A stretch of 64,000 nt of DNA from Haloechinothrix halophila YIM 93223 (GCF_000504245.1 NZ_KI632509.1:2335651-2399650), one strand, 5' to 3'. Positions 34,274-43,752 are shown, counted from the stretch's first letter. Numbers and translations: made by a program. Notes: a model not told the origin generated them from the sequence alone.

Positions 34274-35986
34274 CTACGATGTGCCTCCTTCGGGGCTGCC
34301 GGACTCGCCCGCTGGCGCCGTCCGGGAGCCGGACTGAGCGGTCACGGCCGGGTACCGCATGTTTTCGACCATCTCCTCGATGTGCTTCGGCGGGGGCGAG
34401 GTCAGCTTCGAGACGATGACCGCCACGATGAAGTTGACCGCCGCACCCACGGCACCGATGCCCTGCGGGCTGATGCCGAGGATGTAGTCGTTCGCCGTCG
34501 TTCCGAACACGTCCAGCGTCCAGATCATGTACGTGATCGTGAACCCGAGACCGACGACGATGCCTGCCGCGGCGCCCTTCGCGTTGCACCGCTTCCAGAA
34601 GATCCCGAGCACGATGGCTGGGAAGAAACTGGCCGCGGCCATGCCGAACGCGAACGCCACCACTTCCGCCACGAACGCGGGCGGGTTGATGCCCGCGACG
34701 ATCGCGACGACCACCGCCAGTGCCATCGCGATCCGGCCGACCAGCAGCCGCTCGTTGTCGTCGGCGTGCTTGCGGATCCGCCGGAAGTAGAAGTCGTGCG
34801 ACACCGACGAGGAGATCACCAGCAGCAGACCGGCCGCCGTGGAGAGCGCCGCCGCCATACCGCCTGCCGCGACCAACCCGATGATCGGCGCCGGCAGGCC
34901 CGCGATCTCGGGGGAGGCCAGCACCAGGATGTCGTTGTTGATCGTCAGGTCAGCGCCGTCCGCCGCGCTGTTGCTGACCGAGTTGATCGTTTCGGCATCG
35001 GGAGCGATGGTAACCAGCCCGGTTGTCGCCCAGTTGTTGATCCACTGCGGTAGCGCGTCCACGGCGGTGCCCTTGACGCCTTCCAGCAGGTTGAGCTTGG
35101 TGAACGCGCCAACGGCCGGGGCCGTGGTGTAGAGGATGGCGATGAACAGCAGTGCCCAGAACGCCGAGTGCCGCGAGCCCCGCACCGTGCGGGTGGTGTA
35201 GAACCGGATGATCACGTGCGGCAGACCGGCGGTACCGATCATCAGCGCCAGCGTCACCAGGAACATGTTGATCATCGGCTGCTGGGCGAATGCCTCGGTG
35301 TACTGCTCGAGGCCCATTTCCGCGCCGATAGCGTTCAGCTCATCCAGGATCGTGCCGAACGACACCTGCGGGATGGGGAATCCGGTGACCTGCTGGGACA
35401 CCGCGACCGCGGGGATCAGGTAAGCGACGATCAGCACGGTGTACTGCGCCACCTGGGTCCAGGTGATGCCCTTCATGCCGCCGAGCACCGCGTAGATGAA
35501 GATGATGCCCGCAGCGATCAGCACACCGCCGGTGAGGCCGATGCCGAGGAAGCGGCTGAACACGATGCCGCCACCGTTCATCTGGCCCACGACGTAGGTG
35601 AACGAGATGATGATGGCGGCGGCAGCCGCCACGGTGCGCACCGTCTCGTTGTACCGCTCACCGACGAACTCGGGGACCGTGTACTTGCCCCATTTCCGCA
35701 GGTAAGGGGCGATCAGCATAGCGAGCAGCACGTAGCCACCCGTCCAGCCCATCAGATACACCGAGCCGTCGGAGCCGAGGAACGCCAGCAGGCCGGCCAT
35801 CGAGATGAACGACGCGGCCGACATCCAGTCCGCCGCGATCGCGGCGCCGTTGGCCACCGTCGGTACGCCGTGCTTGGCGACGTAGAAACTCTCCGTCTCG
35901 CTGACCCGGCTGCGCCAGGCGATGTAGATGTAGACGCCGAACGACAGAACGATGAAGATCGTCGTCCAGAGCTGGATCTCGCTCAC
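34274..35986 (-). CDS. sodium:solute symporter (ActP-like)
   Basis: A 570-residue SSF transporter with 13 or more membrane segments. Signature parts are WMSAASFISMAGLLAFLGSD, GGMKGITWTQVAQYTVLIVAY and AFGMAAASFFPAIVLGIFWKR. The family imports acetate, pyruvate or other monocarboxylates with sodium. Its start overlaps the DUF4212 gene by 4 bp, and that pairing defines a known subfamily of two-subunit SSF transporters. The C-terminal 40 residues are a cytoplasmic Ser/Gly-rich tail. Confidence 0.94.
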   Translation of the reverse strand: MSEIQLWTTIFIVLSFGVYIYIAWRSRVSETESFYVAKHGVPTVANGAAIAADWMSAASFISMAGLLAFLGSDGSVYLMGWTGGYVLLAMLIAPYLRKWGKYTVPEFVGERYNETVRTVAAAAAIIISFTYVVGQMNGGGIVFSRFLGIGLTGGVLIAAGIIFIYAVLGGMKGITWTQVAQYTVLIVAYLIPAVAVSQQVTGFPIPQVSFGTILDELNAIGAEMGLEQYTEAFAQQPMINMFLVTLALMIGTAGLPHVIIRFYTTRTVRGSRHSAFWALLFIAILYTTAPAVGAFTKLNLLEGVKGTAVDALPQWINNWATTGLVTIAPDAETINSVSNSAADGADLTINNDILVLASPEIAGLPAPIIGLVAAGGMAAALSTAAGLLLVISSSVSHDFYFRRIRKHADDNERLLVGRIAMALAVVVAIVAGINPPAFVAEVVAFAFGMAAASFFPAIVLGIFWKRCNAKGAAAGIVVGLGFTITYMIWTLDVFGTTANDYILGISPQGIGAVGAAVNFIVAVIVSKLTSPPPKHIEEMVENMRYPAVTAQSGSRTAPAGESGSPEGGTS

Positions 35987-36294
35987 AGTCGCTCACCATC
36001 CCCGTCGCGCTCGCTGACGCCGTACTCGTCGTCAAGCCGGTCCATCCGGATGGCGTAGATGAGGATGAGCACCAGGAATGTGTAGATCGAACCTTGCTGG
36101 GCGAACCAGAAACCGAGTGGGAAGCCCGCGATCTCGATCTTGTTGAGCTGCTCGACGAACAGGATGCCGCAGCCGAAGGACACGATGAACCAGATGCTCA
36201 GCAGGATCACCATGAGCCGCAGGTTCTTGCGCCAGTACTCACGGCGCCAATCCCCCTCGGGTGGGCTGTGTTCGTCATACTTCGAATGCGTCAC
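35983..36294 (-). CDS. DUF4212 small symporter subunit
   Basis: A 103-residue protein with two membrane helices (about residues 28-50 and 65-88; VILLSIWFIVSFGCGILF and IYTFLVLILIYAIRM). It is the small accessory subunit that accompanies ActP-like symporters. The GTG at 36294 follows AAAGGAG. It is first in a leftward operon with the symporter and probably the MFS gene. Confidence 0.92.
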   Translation of the reverse strand: MTHSKYDEHSPPEGDWRREYWRKNLRLMVILLSIWFIVSFGCGILFVEQLNKIEIAGFPLGFWFAQQGSIYTFLVLILIYAIRMDRLDDEYGVSERDGDGERL

Positions 36295-36533
36295 CGTCGA
36301 GTCTCCTTTCGAGCCTTTCGCGCGCTTAGCGCAACGCCAGGTCGCGGGCAAGATCAAGGAAGACCGCCCCGGTGGCTGGGTTGGGTTCCCGAACGGTCAC
36401 GGGCCGCCGCGAACGTGACGCGGCGCACACGGGCAGCCGTTCGCGTCGCCGTACCGGCCGCCCGGAAGCGGTAGCTGACCGTTGGGGAACGAACGCTGTC
36501 GGCGTGGCCTACGTCACTCCTAAGCTGCCGGAC

Positions 36534-36965
36534 ATGTCATCGGTTACCACAGCGGACAGGACTCGCCCGGCTCGTCGGCGGATCATGCACGTTGGCAGTG
36601 GTGGAATGATCCTTGGTGGGCTGCTCATCGTGGTTGGTTCGCCGATGCCCTGGGTGTCGACTCCGGTCGGCAGCCTGTCCGGTGCCGCTGGCGCGGGGCT
36701 GTGGACGTTGTGCGCGGGCTTCCTCGCGATCGCGGGTGCGCTTATCCCGCGTCGTCGAGTGGCGTTCGTCCACGCCGTTATGCCGGGGGTCGCAGCAGCA
36801 CTGATCGTGTGCTGGCAGCTCGTCAGGATGGTGCAGATCAGCGTCGGCACCGACGCCTGGGGCAAGCTGCTGCCGGGCATCGGTTTGGTGCTCGTAGGGG
36901 GAGGCGCGGTCGTGCTGCTGCGTTCGGCGAAGCGGATCCGTGACGCGGGACAACCCGCCAACTAG
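36534..36965 (+). CDS. four-helix membrane protein, unknown function
   Basis: A 143-residue protein with four hydrophobic segments (GGMILGGLLIVVGSPMPWV, LWTLCAGFLAIAGALI, VMPGVAAALIVCWQLV, LLPGIGLVLVGGGAVVLL). I do not recognise a specific family. A TAAGCT box at 36521-36526 lies 7 bases before the ATG, so the transcript may be leaderless. The 239-bp gap upstream, shared with the divergent symporter operon, holds no other visible feature. Confidence 0.72.
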   Translation: MSSVTTADRTRPARRRIMHVGSGGMILGGLLIVVGSPMPWVSTPVGSLSGAAGAGLWTLCAGFLAIAGALIPRRRVAFVHAVMPGVAAALIVCWQLVRMVQISVGTDAWGKLLPGIGLVLVGGGAVVLLRSAKRIRDAGQPAN

Positions 36966-37010
36966 CACCGGCTAGCCGGGACTAGCCCTGACTAGCACCG
37001 ACTAGCTCCC
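36961..37010. repeat. five 10-bp tandem repeats with CTAG core
   Basis: CTAG occurs at 36962, 36972, 36982, 36992 and 37002, exactly 10 bp apart. The consensus unit is ACTAGCACCG. The first unit contains the stop codon of the preceding gene. Confidence 0.85.
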
Positions 37011-37100
37011 GACGACGCCGGTCGACCGTCCTGCGGCTGACCTCCGGCTTTGTTCCGATACGTGTTCCGGGCGAACCGTTTGCTGGCTAGGGTGCGTGAT

Positions 37101-37472
37101 GTGCGCGATACCGGTGCTCCTTCACCGTTGAACGATGACGATGGCCAGTGGGCCGCCGTCATCGGCGACGACTACGACATGCCAGCCGACGTCGATGCGT
37201 CGTTCCGCACGGTGCGCAAAGTCGCCGTCGGGCACTTTGCGGTGTTCCTCTGCGTCGTGGTCGGGGTACCGGTGCTGACGCTGACCGTCGACTGGTGGTC
37301 GGGCGGCAGGCTGATCGGCGGGATGAGCCCAAGCTTCGTCATGGCGGCCTTCGGGCTGTACGTGTTTTTCTTCGCGCTGGCGGCGGCCGCCGCGACGCTG
37401 TCGAACGGGGTGGAGGAACGCATGCTCGGCGCCCAGGAGCGGGAGCCGGTGGACGAGAGCGACGACTCATGA
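37101..37472 (+). CDS. small membrane subunit preceding the second SSF symporter
   Basis: About 123 residues with two membrane helices (VGHFAVFLCVVVGVPVLTLTV and FVMAAFGLYVFFFALAAAAATL), an acidic N-terminus and an acidic tail. The arrangement matches DUF485-like partners of ActP symporters. Its stop overlaps the symporter ATG by 4 bp. The start is uncertain: GTG at 37092 or 37101, or TTG at 37050, are possible. Confidence 0.78.
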   Translation: MRDTGAPSPLNDDDGQWAAVIGDDYDMPADVDASFRTVRKVAVGHFAVFLCVVVGVPVLTLTVDWWSGGRLIGGMSPSFVMAAFGLYVFFFALAAAAATLSNGVEERMLGAQEREPVDESDDS

Positions 37473-39175
37473 CGGTCGCCAGCATTATCGCGCTCACGGT
37501 GCTGCTGCTCGCGGTCACCGTGCTCGCCCTGGTACTGCGGCCCGGCAGGGCGTCCACCCTGGAGTTCTACCTCGCTGGCAGGCGGGTTGGCGTCGCGACC
37601 AACGCCTGCGCGATCTGCGGCGACTACTTCTCCGCCGCGTCGTTCCTCGGGGTCGCGGCGGCGGTGTATGTGTCCGGTTTGGACGGTATCTGGTATGCGA
37701 CGGGGTTCGCGGCGGGCTTTGTGCCGGTGCTGCTGTTCGTCGCTGCCCCATTGCGGCGGTTCGGGGAGTTCTCCATCCCGGACTTCCTTGGCCGCAGGCT
37801 CGGCTCCGGCCGCATCCGGCTGATCGCGGTCTGCGTCGTACAGCTGATCATCCTGTCGTACTTGGTCCCGCAGGCCGTCGGCAGCGGCATCACCTGGGAG
37901 TTGCTGGTCGGGGAGGGTGTGCTGGGCCTGACGCCGTACGCCACCGGCGTCGTGCTGTCCACCGTGGCCATTACCGCGCTGGTCGTGCTCGGCGGGATGC
38001 GCGGCACGACGTGGACGCAGGCGGTGCAGTTCCTGCTGCTACTCGCGGCGTTCATCTGGCTCACCGTGGTGGTGCTTGGCTCCGGGTTCAGCTACCCGGA
38101 TGCCGTGGCCGAACTGGATTCCGAACCGCTCGCCAACCCCGCGTTCGCCGGTGGCGAGTGGGGGCTGGCGACCGAGTCGAACCGGCTCGACACCGCCGAG
38201 CCAGCGACGTTCGGCGAGCCGGGCGGGCGGTACGGCCCGTTCGGGCAGCTCACGCTGATGGTGACGCTGGTGATGGGCACCGCTGGCCTGCCCCACATCA
38301 TGAACCGCTACTTCACCAGCCCCACCGGCACCGCCGCGCGGATGACGACGGTGTGGGTGCTCGGCTTCGCCGGGTTGTTCTACACCCTCGCGGTGCTGCT
38401 CGGCACGGCGTCCCGGTCGCTCATCGCGAAGTCCGTCGAGAGCCATCCGTGGCTAGCGGAGCTCACCGTGGACGGTGTGCTGCGCGTGCCCGAGCATGCG
38501 CCGCTGGTGCTCGGCCGGATCTTCGGCGGCGAGGCCGGGTTGGGGTTCATCGCGATCGGCGCGTTGATCGCCGTGATGTCAACCATCGCCGGGTTGCTGC
38601 TCGCCTCGGCGGCGTCCTGGGGCCACGACGTCTACGAGCGCCACATCAACCCGAGCGCGAGCCAGCGGCAGGCGGTGTGGGCCGGACGCGGCGCGGTGAT
38701 CGTGGTGGCGGTGTTCTCGGCCGCGCTTGCGCTCGGGCTGCGGCCCGACTCGCTGACCGCGCTGTTCCCTTCGATCGTGGCGACCATGGTGACCTGGGCA
38801 TTCGCGCTGGCAGGCTCCGCACTGGCGCCGGTATTCATGCTGGCGATCTGGTGGCGCGGCACGACCTCGCGTGGCGCGGGGGCTGGCATGATCACCGGAG
38901 CGGTTACCGCGATCGGCATGTTCACCAGCGCCACCCTGACCGGGGACAATGGCGTCGGTGAGGTGCTGCTCGCGCCGACGATCGTGGCCGCGCCACTGGC
39001 CACTCTGGTGACGGTGGTGGTGTCGCTGTGCACGCCAACGCCGAAGGATGTGGACCGGATGTGGCTGCGGCTGCACGGCACCGCGGCCGACCGGCGAGCC
39101 GCGCGGCTCGCGCGGCTGACCATCGCGGGCGTCGGTGGCGTTAAGGGCGTCAAGGAAGACAGGAGCGAGCGATGA
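37469..39175 (+). CDS. sodium:solute symporter (monocarboxylate type)
   Basis: A 568-residue SSF transporter. Family segments include GDYFSAASFLGVAAAVYVSGLD, GGMRGTTWTQAVQFLLLLAAF and ISTIAGLLLASAASW-like MSTIAGLLLASAASWGHDVYE. It is distinct from the ActP-like protein encoded 1.5 kb to the left, so the window holds two separate SSF modules. It is followed with a 4-bp overlap by a LytS-type kinase gene, so transport and signalling are coupled at the operon level, as in acetate- or pyruvate-responsive LytS/LytTR systems. Confidence 0.93.
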   Translation: MTVASIIALTVLLLAVTVLALVLRPGRASTLEFYLAGRRVGVATNACAICGDYFSAASFLGVAAAVYVSGLDGIWYATGFAAGFVPVLLFVAAPLRRFGEFSIPDFLGRRLGSGRIRLIAVCVVQLIILSYLVPQAVGSGITWELLVGEGVLGLTPYATGVVLSTVAITALVVLGGMRGTTWTQAVQFLLLLAAFIWLTVVVLGSGFSYPDAVAELDSEPLANPAFAGGEWGLATESNRLDTAEPATFGEPGGRYGPFGQLTLMVTLVMGTAGLPHIMNRYFTSPTGTAARMTTVWVLGFAGLFYTLAVLLGTASRSLIAKSVESHPWLAELTVDGVLRVPEHAPLVLGRIFGGEAGLGFIAIGALIAVMSTIAGLLLASAASWGHDVYERHINPSASQRQAVWAGRGAVIVVAVFSAALALGLRPDSLTALFPSIVATMVTWAFALAGSALAPVFMLAIWWRGTTSRGAGAGMITGAVTAIGMFTSATLTGDNGVGEVLLAPTIVAAPLATLVTVVVSLCTPTPKDVDRMWLRLHGTAADRRAARLARLTIAGVGGVKGVKEDRSER

Positions 39176-40446
39176 GCAGGGGAAGTCTGCCGCTGGCAGG
39201 CGCGATGATCCTCGCGTGGGGACTGGTGTACCTGGTTACCCAGCGCGTGCCTGATCCGCCGCTCGAAGTCGGCGTCACGATGCTGATCGGCGTCGCGCTC
39301 ACCGTGGCGTTGACCATCGGCTATCCCTCCGCGTTGCGGGGTCCGCGCAAGCCTCGCCCGCCGCGCCAGCCCGGCAGGCACGGCCGCACCATCGCCGCCG
39401 TCGGAAGGTCTATGCCGCTGCGGTCCGGGTTGACCACCGAGGCGGCCGAGCGTGCTGTGGCACTGCTGCATCCGCTGCTCGGCGGGGACGCGGTCGCGAT
39501 CACCGACCAGGAGCGAGTGCTGGCGTTCGTCGGGCCTGGCTCCGATCACCACACCGTCGGCGACGCGCCGCAGACCGAGTCGGCCTCCCGGGTGCTGGCC
39601 AGAGGCAAGACCAGCGTCGTCCGCAGCAAGGCGAAGCTGGGCTGTCCTGAGCAGGACTGCCCGCTACGCAGCGCCGTGCTCGCGCCGCTGTCCATCGGCA
39701 AACGGGTGGTCGGCACGCTCAAGGTGTACCGGCTCGACGAAGTCCCACCGCCGCGTGAGCTGGTCGAAGGGCTCGCCGGCATCCTGTCGCTGCACCTGGA
39801 GCTTGCTGAGCTGGATCGGGAACGCAAGCTCGCCGTCGACGCGCGCCTCGACGCGCTGCGGGCGCAGATCAACCCGCACTTCCTGTTCAACACGCTCAAC
39901 ACCATCGCCTCCAAGGCGCGCACCGACCCGGAGGAGGCACGGCGGCTGCTGCTGCGGCTATCGGACTTCTTCCGCTACGCGGTACGCCAGGACGGGCAGC
40001 TTGTTGAGTTCGGGCAGGAGTACTACTTCGTGCGCACCTACGTGTCGCTGGAACAGGCCCGCTACGGTGACCGGCTCAATGTGCGCTACGACATCGACCC
40101 GCAGGTGCTCACCGCGAATGTTCCGGTACTGACCGTGCAGCCGCTGGTGGAGAACGCCGTGAAGCACGGAATCGCGGACAAAGTCGACGGTGGCACGGTG
40201 TTGCTCAAGGCTCGGGTCGACCCGCTGACCAGGACGACGTCGATCCGCGTCGCCGACGACGGTGTTGGAATCTCGCAGGAGGTGCTTGACCGGCTGACCA
40301 CGAGGGACGGTGCGGCGAATGGGGGAGTAGGTCTCAGCAACATCTCGCAGCGCTTGGAAGTGCTGTACGGCGAACGCTATCGTCTCGACATCCAGTCGAA
40401 TGACGGCGGCGGCACCGTTGTCGAGCTCCAGATTCCGTTGAGGTGA
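39172..40446 (+). CDS. LytS-family sensor histidine kinase
   Basis: A 424-residue kinase with two N-terminal membrane helices (about residues 8-25 and 33-52), a GAF-like LytS region (about 80-210) and a His_kinase/HATPase core. The phosphoacceptor block is INPHFLFNTLNTI, and the ATP-binding part has PLVENAVKHGI and DDGVGIS. The five-helix LytS sensor is missing, so the SSF symporter upstream may serve as part of the sensor (inference). The GAF region has an unusual Cys pair, GCPEQDCPLR. Confidence 0.93.
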   Translation: MSRGSLPLAGAMILAWGLVYLVTQRVPDPPLEVGVTMLIGVALTVALTIGYPSALRGPRKPRPPRQPGRHGRTIAAVGRSMPLRSGLTTEAAERAVALLHPLLGGDAVAITDQERVLAFVGPGSDHHTVGDAPQTESASRVLARGKTSVVRSKAKLGCPEQDCPLRSAVLAPLSIGKRVVGTLKVYRLDEVPPPRELVEGLAGILSLHLELAELDRERKLAVDARLDALRAQINPHFLFNTLNTIASKARTDPEEARRLLLRLSDFFRYAVRQDGQLVEFGQEYYFVRTYVSLEQARYGDRLNVRYDIDPQVLTANVPVLTVQPLVENAVKHGIADKVDGGTVLLKARVDPLTRTTSIRVADDGVGISQEVLDRLTTRDGAANGGVGLSNISQRLEVLYGERYRLDIQSNDGGGTVVELQIPLR

Positions 40447-40450
40447 TCGA

Positions 40451-41239
40451 GTGCGCGCCCGTTGCCTGATCGTCGATGACGAGGCACCAGCCAGGGCGGA
40501 GCTGCGCTACCTCCTCGGTGGCTTCGACCAGGTACAGGTCGTGGGGGAGGCTACGAACGCGGAGGAAGCGCTCGTGCTGCTGCGCTCGCTCGACTACGAC
40601 ATCGTGCTGCTCGACATCCGGATGCCAGGTGGTACCGGCATCGAGGTCGCCGAGGCGCTGCGGTCGGGACCGCACCCGCCGAAGGTCATCTTCACCACGG
40701 CGTACCCGGACTACGCGCCGGACGCGTTCGACCTCGACGCCGCCGACTACCTGGTCAAACCGTTCGACGCCGAACGTCTCGGCAGGGCGCTGACACGGGC
40801 ACTCGCCCCGGCGCAGGGCGACACCGATGGGGAGTCGACGCCCGCACAGGGCATCCCGGCGGCCCCCGCTCCCGCGACGCCCCCTGCCCCGGCGTCGCAC
40901 CCGGATCCGCTGGGCCGGATCCCGGTGCAGCAGGGCGACCGCACGGTACTGGTGGACTCCTCGTCGATCATCTTCGCCACGGCAGCGCGGGGATACTCCT
41001 ATCTGCAGCTGTCCTCGGAGCGGGTGCTGGTGAGCTTCTCACTCAACGAATTGGAGCGCAGGCTCGGCGGACACTTCTACCGCACGCACCGGTCGTACCT
41101 GGTGAATCTGGACCACGTGCGGGAACTGCGCCCCGACTTCAAGGGCGCCCTGGTGCTGGTCATGGACGACCAGCGCCGCAGCCGCGTTGAAGTCTCCCGG
41201 CGCCACGTCCGCGATCTCAGGAAGCTGCTGGGGCTGTAG
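40451..41239 (+). CDS. LytTR response regulator
   Basis: A 262-residue regulator. The receiver domain (1-120) has the acidic pair VDDE and the phosphoacceptor LLDIRMPGG. A Pro/Ala-rich linker (about 125-155) leads to a LytTR DNA-binding domain (about 160-260; ATAARGYSYLQL, FYRTHRSYLVNLDHV). It forms a two-component system with the kinase 5 bp upstream and probably controls the symporter operon. Confidence 0.94.
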   Translation: MRARCLIVDDEAPARAELRYLLGGFDQVQVVGEATNAEEALVLLRSLDYDIVLLDIRMPGGTGIEVAEALRSGPHPPKVIFTTAYPDYAPDAFDLDAADYLVKPFDAERLGRALTRALAPAQGDTDGESTPAQGIPAAPAPATPPAPASHPDPLGRIPVQQGDRTVLVDSSSIIFATAARGYSYLQLSSERVLVSFSLNELERRLGGHFYRTHRSYLVNLDHVRELRPDFKGALVLVMDDQRRSRVEVSRRHVRDLRKLLGL

Positions 41240-41253
41240 TCCGGGATGCTTGA

Positions 41254-42402
41254 TCACGTCCTTGCGGGATGCCGCCACCGGAACAACTCGGTCAACGCGC
41301 GGAGGACCGTGGCCTGGTCGGCCTCGGTCAGCTGCGTGGAGCTCGGCAGCGACAGTCCTCTGCGGTACAGCTTCTCGCTCACCTCGCCGCCGAGTCGTTC
41401 CGCCGACCGGTACGGGGCCTGCGCATGCAGTGGCGGCCACACGCGCCGTGCCTGGACATCTCGCTCGGCGAGCGCGGAGACGACGTGCTCCGGTCCCAGC
41501 ATATTCTCGTAGATCAGCAGCGAGTACAGCCAGTACGACGGGTTCGCCCATGACGCGCGGGGCGCCACGCTGAGTGGCAGGCGACCGAGACCGTCTGAGT
41601 AGCGGCGGGCGATCCCGCGCTTCGTACGTACGGCGTCGTGTAATCGCTCCAGCTGCGCGAGCCCCACCGCTGCCGACAGATTGTTGAGCCGATAGTTGTA
41701 GCCCACGGTGTCATGGTGGTAGGTCGTGCGGCCCAGCTTGGCCTGATTCGTCAGGTGCTGCGCCCGCGCGGCCAGCTCGGCATCGGCGGTGACCAGCATG
41801 CCGCCACCGCCGGAGGTGATGATCTTGTTGCCGTTGAACGAGAAGCAGCCGATATCGCCGACCGTGCCCACTCCCATCCCGGCAGCCGCGCCGGAGCACC
41901 ACTCCGCGCCGAGAGCCTCGGCCGCGTCCTCGACGATCAGGATGCCGAACCGGTCCCGCAGCTCCAGCAGTGGCTCCATGCGCGCCGGGTGCCCGAACAC
42001 GTGCACGACCTCGACGACGTCGGGGATTCGCTCACCTCGGCGGGCGCGGCGGCAGACCTCGTCGTGCAGCAGTTCGGTGTTCATGTTCCAGGTCGCGCAC
42101 TCGCTGTCGACCAATAGCACGTCGGCGCCGGTGTAGGTGACGGCGTTGGCCGATGCGATGAACGTGAAGTCGGATACCGCGACGAGACGTCCTGGCTGCG
42201 CACCCGCGAGCCGGAGGGCGACGTGCAGCGCCGCCGTCCCGCTCGCGCACGCGACAGCGTGGCTGGCACCGACCGTGGCGGCGAACATCTTCTCGAACCG
42301 TTCCACGAACGGTCCGACCGAGGACACGTAGCCGCTGTCGACGCACTCCCGCAGGTACTGGGCCTCGTTGCCGGTGAATGTCGGCTCGCTGAGCGGAATC
42401 AT
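41254..42402 (-). CDS. LegC-like nucleotide-sugar aminotransferase (DegT/DnrJ/EryC1 family)
   Basis: A 382-residue PLP enzyme. The start IPLSEPTFTGNEAQYLRECV and SGYVSSVGPFVERFE are close to the LegC/PglE-type group that aminates C4 of UDP-4-keto-6-deoxy sugars. The Lys that binds PLP lies in FNGNKIITSGGGG, and the HVFGHPARM and VEDAAEALGA blocks are intact. Its ATG overlaps the stop of the LegB-like gene, giving the usual dehydratase-aminotransferase order. No nonulosonate synthase or CMP-transferase is seen nearby, so the final product is unknown. Confidence 0.9.
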   Translation of the reverse strand: MIPLSEPTFTGNEAQYLRECVDSGYVSSVGPFVERFEKMFAATVGASHAVACASGTAALHVALRLAGAQPGRLVAVSDFTFIASANAVTYTGADVLLVDSECATWNMNTELLHDEVCRRARRGERIPDVVEVVHVFGHPARMEPLLELRDRFGILIVEDAAEALGAEWCSGAAAGMGVGTVGDIGCFSFNGNKIITSGGGGMLVTADAELAARAQHLTNQAKLGRTTYHHDTVGYNYRLNNLSAAVGLAQLERLHDAVRTKRGIARRYSDGLGRLPLSVAPRASWANPSYWLYSLLIYENMLGPEHVVSALAERDVQARRVWPPLHAQAPYRSAERLGGEVSEKLYRRGLSLPSSTQLTEADQATVLRALTELFRWRHPART

Positions 42403-43394
42403 CGCTGGTACCGCGTGGCTCGGTGGGGATCGGTCCGTGGTGTGAGCCAGCGGACGGTTTCGGCGAGGCCTTCGCGCAGCGTGGTGCCCGCCTGCCACTC
42501 AAGCAGTTCCTTCGCTCCGCTCGGATCGGACAGCAGGACCTGGACTTCGCTCGCCTCCGGCCGGATGCGTTCGGTATCGGAGACGACCTCGGCGTCGGTG
42601 CCGGTCGCCTCGCAGCACAGCGCGAAGAGGTCACCGATGCTGACCGCCTCTCCCGTGCCGAGGTGTACCGTCTCGCCGCGCGGCAGGTCGGCGGTCGCCA
42701 TCCGCACGTAGCCGTCGACCGTGTCGGTCACGAAGGTCAGGTCTCGCTGCGGGGCCAGGTTGCCGAGCCGCACACTCGTCGCGCCGGCGAGCAGCTGACC
42801 GAGGATGGTGGGGATGATCGCGCGCGCCGACTGCCTCGGGCCGTACGTGTTGAACGGACGCAGCGTGACGACGTCGGTGTCGAATGTCCGGGCGTATGCC
42901 TCGCACAGCTGGTCGGCGGCGATCTTCGTCGCGGCGTAGGGGGACTGCCCCCGCAGCCGGTGACTCTCGGCGATCGGCACCGACTCCGGTGTGCCGTACA
43001 CCTCGCTCGTCGACGTGTTGATCACGCGGACGTGTGGGCTGTCCCGCACGGCCTCGAGAACGTTGAGTGTTCCGTTGATATTCGTTTCCACGAACGACGC
43101 GGGTGCCTGATAACTGTAAGGAATGGCGATCAGCGCGGCGAGGTGAAAAACGATATCGATCTCGCTCATCGCGTCGTGCACGAACCGTCTGTCACGGATG
43201 TCGCCGAGCTTCACGTCGAGGTTCGACAACTGTTCTGACGTCAGTTCGTCGAGCCATCCTAACGAGCAGTGTGAATTGTATTCACAGAACGCTGTCACCC
43301 GCGCTCCCTCGGCCATCAAACGTTCCGTGAGGTGGCTTCCGATAAAGCCGTTCGCGCCGGTGACAAGGACGCGTGCTCCGGAAAGATCTGTCAT
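42399..43394 (-). CDS. LegB-like NAD-dependent 4,6-dehydratase (extended SDR)
   Basis: A 331-residue SDR enzyme. It has the NAD site VTGANGFIGSHL, the catalytic NTSTSEVYGT and YAATK (Tyr-x-x-x-Lys), and the substrate block RPFNTYGPRQSARAIIPTI shared with LegB-type UDP-GlcNAc 4,6-dehydratases. The ATG follows AAGGA. It is first in a two-gene operon with the aminotransferase. Together they could make a UDP-4-amino-4,6-dideoxy sugar; this is an inference from family membership. Confidence 0.9.
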   Translation of the reverse strand: MTDLSGARVLVTGANGFIGSHLTERLMAEGARVTAFCEYNSHCSLGWLDELTSEQLSNLDVKLGDIRDRRFVHDAMSEIDIVFHLAALIAIPYSYQAPASFVETNINGTLNVLEAVRDSPHVRVINTSTSEVYGTPESVPIAESHRLRGQSPYAATKIAADQLCEAYARTFDTDVVTLRPFNTYGPRQSARAIIPTILGQLLAGATSVRLGNLAPQRDLTFVTDTVDGYVRMATADLPRGETVHLGTGEAVSIGDLFALCCEATGTDAEVVSDTERIRPEASEVQVLLSDPSGAKELLEWQAGTTLREGLAETVRWLTPRTDPHRATRYQR

Positions 43395-43752
43395 TAAGAT
43401 TCCTTTTCGTCTCTGGTGGAGACACAGTCGTCGCGGCCGCCGTATCGCATCGAGGATGCGGTCGGGATCAGCGCGGTTGATAGGTGCCGAGTTCTGTCGT
43501 GTTCCGCCGCGGTGGCGATGTCCGGTCAGAATCGACCGTGACAGACAACATCTGTGAATTGTGCGAATCGTTGCGTGGAACAAGACTCTTGACGAAATGA
43601 TTCCCGCGTCGTAGCGTGTTTCATATACTGAGTCGTATGTTCTATTTTTGATGTTGACCGGTTCCGCCGGGTGCGCGCGGGGCATATACGCCCGTCACTC
43701 CCGTAGTAGAGATGAGGACCCTTAGCGGTCATTCGCATGCCCGGAGGTATCT
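43395..43752. promoter_or_regulatory. 358-bp divergent promoter region, AT-rich for this genome
   Basis: Between the LegB-like and HemL-like genes there is no gene that I can see. On the plus strand, TTGACG (43589-43594), 17 bases and TAGCGT (43612-43617) form a good promoter for the HemL-like gene, 135 bp upstream of its start. GGGCATATACGCCC (43680-43693) is an imperfect palindrome between that promoter and the gene. The base composition is visibly lower in GC than the flanking genes, in line with acquisition or a large regulatory region. Confidence 0.55.
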
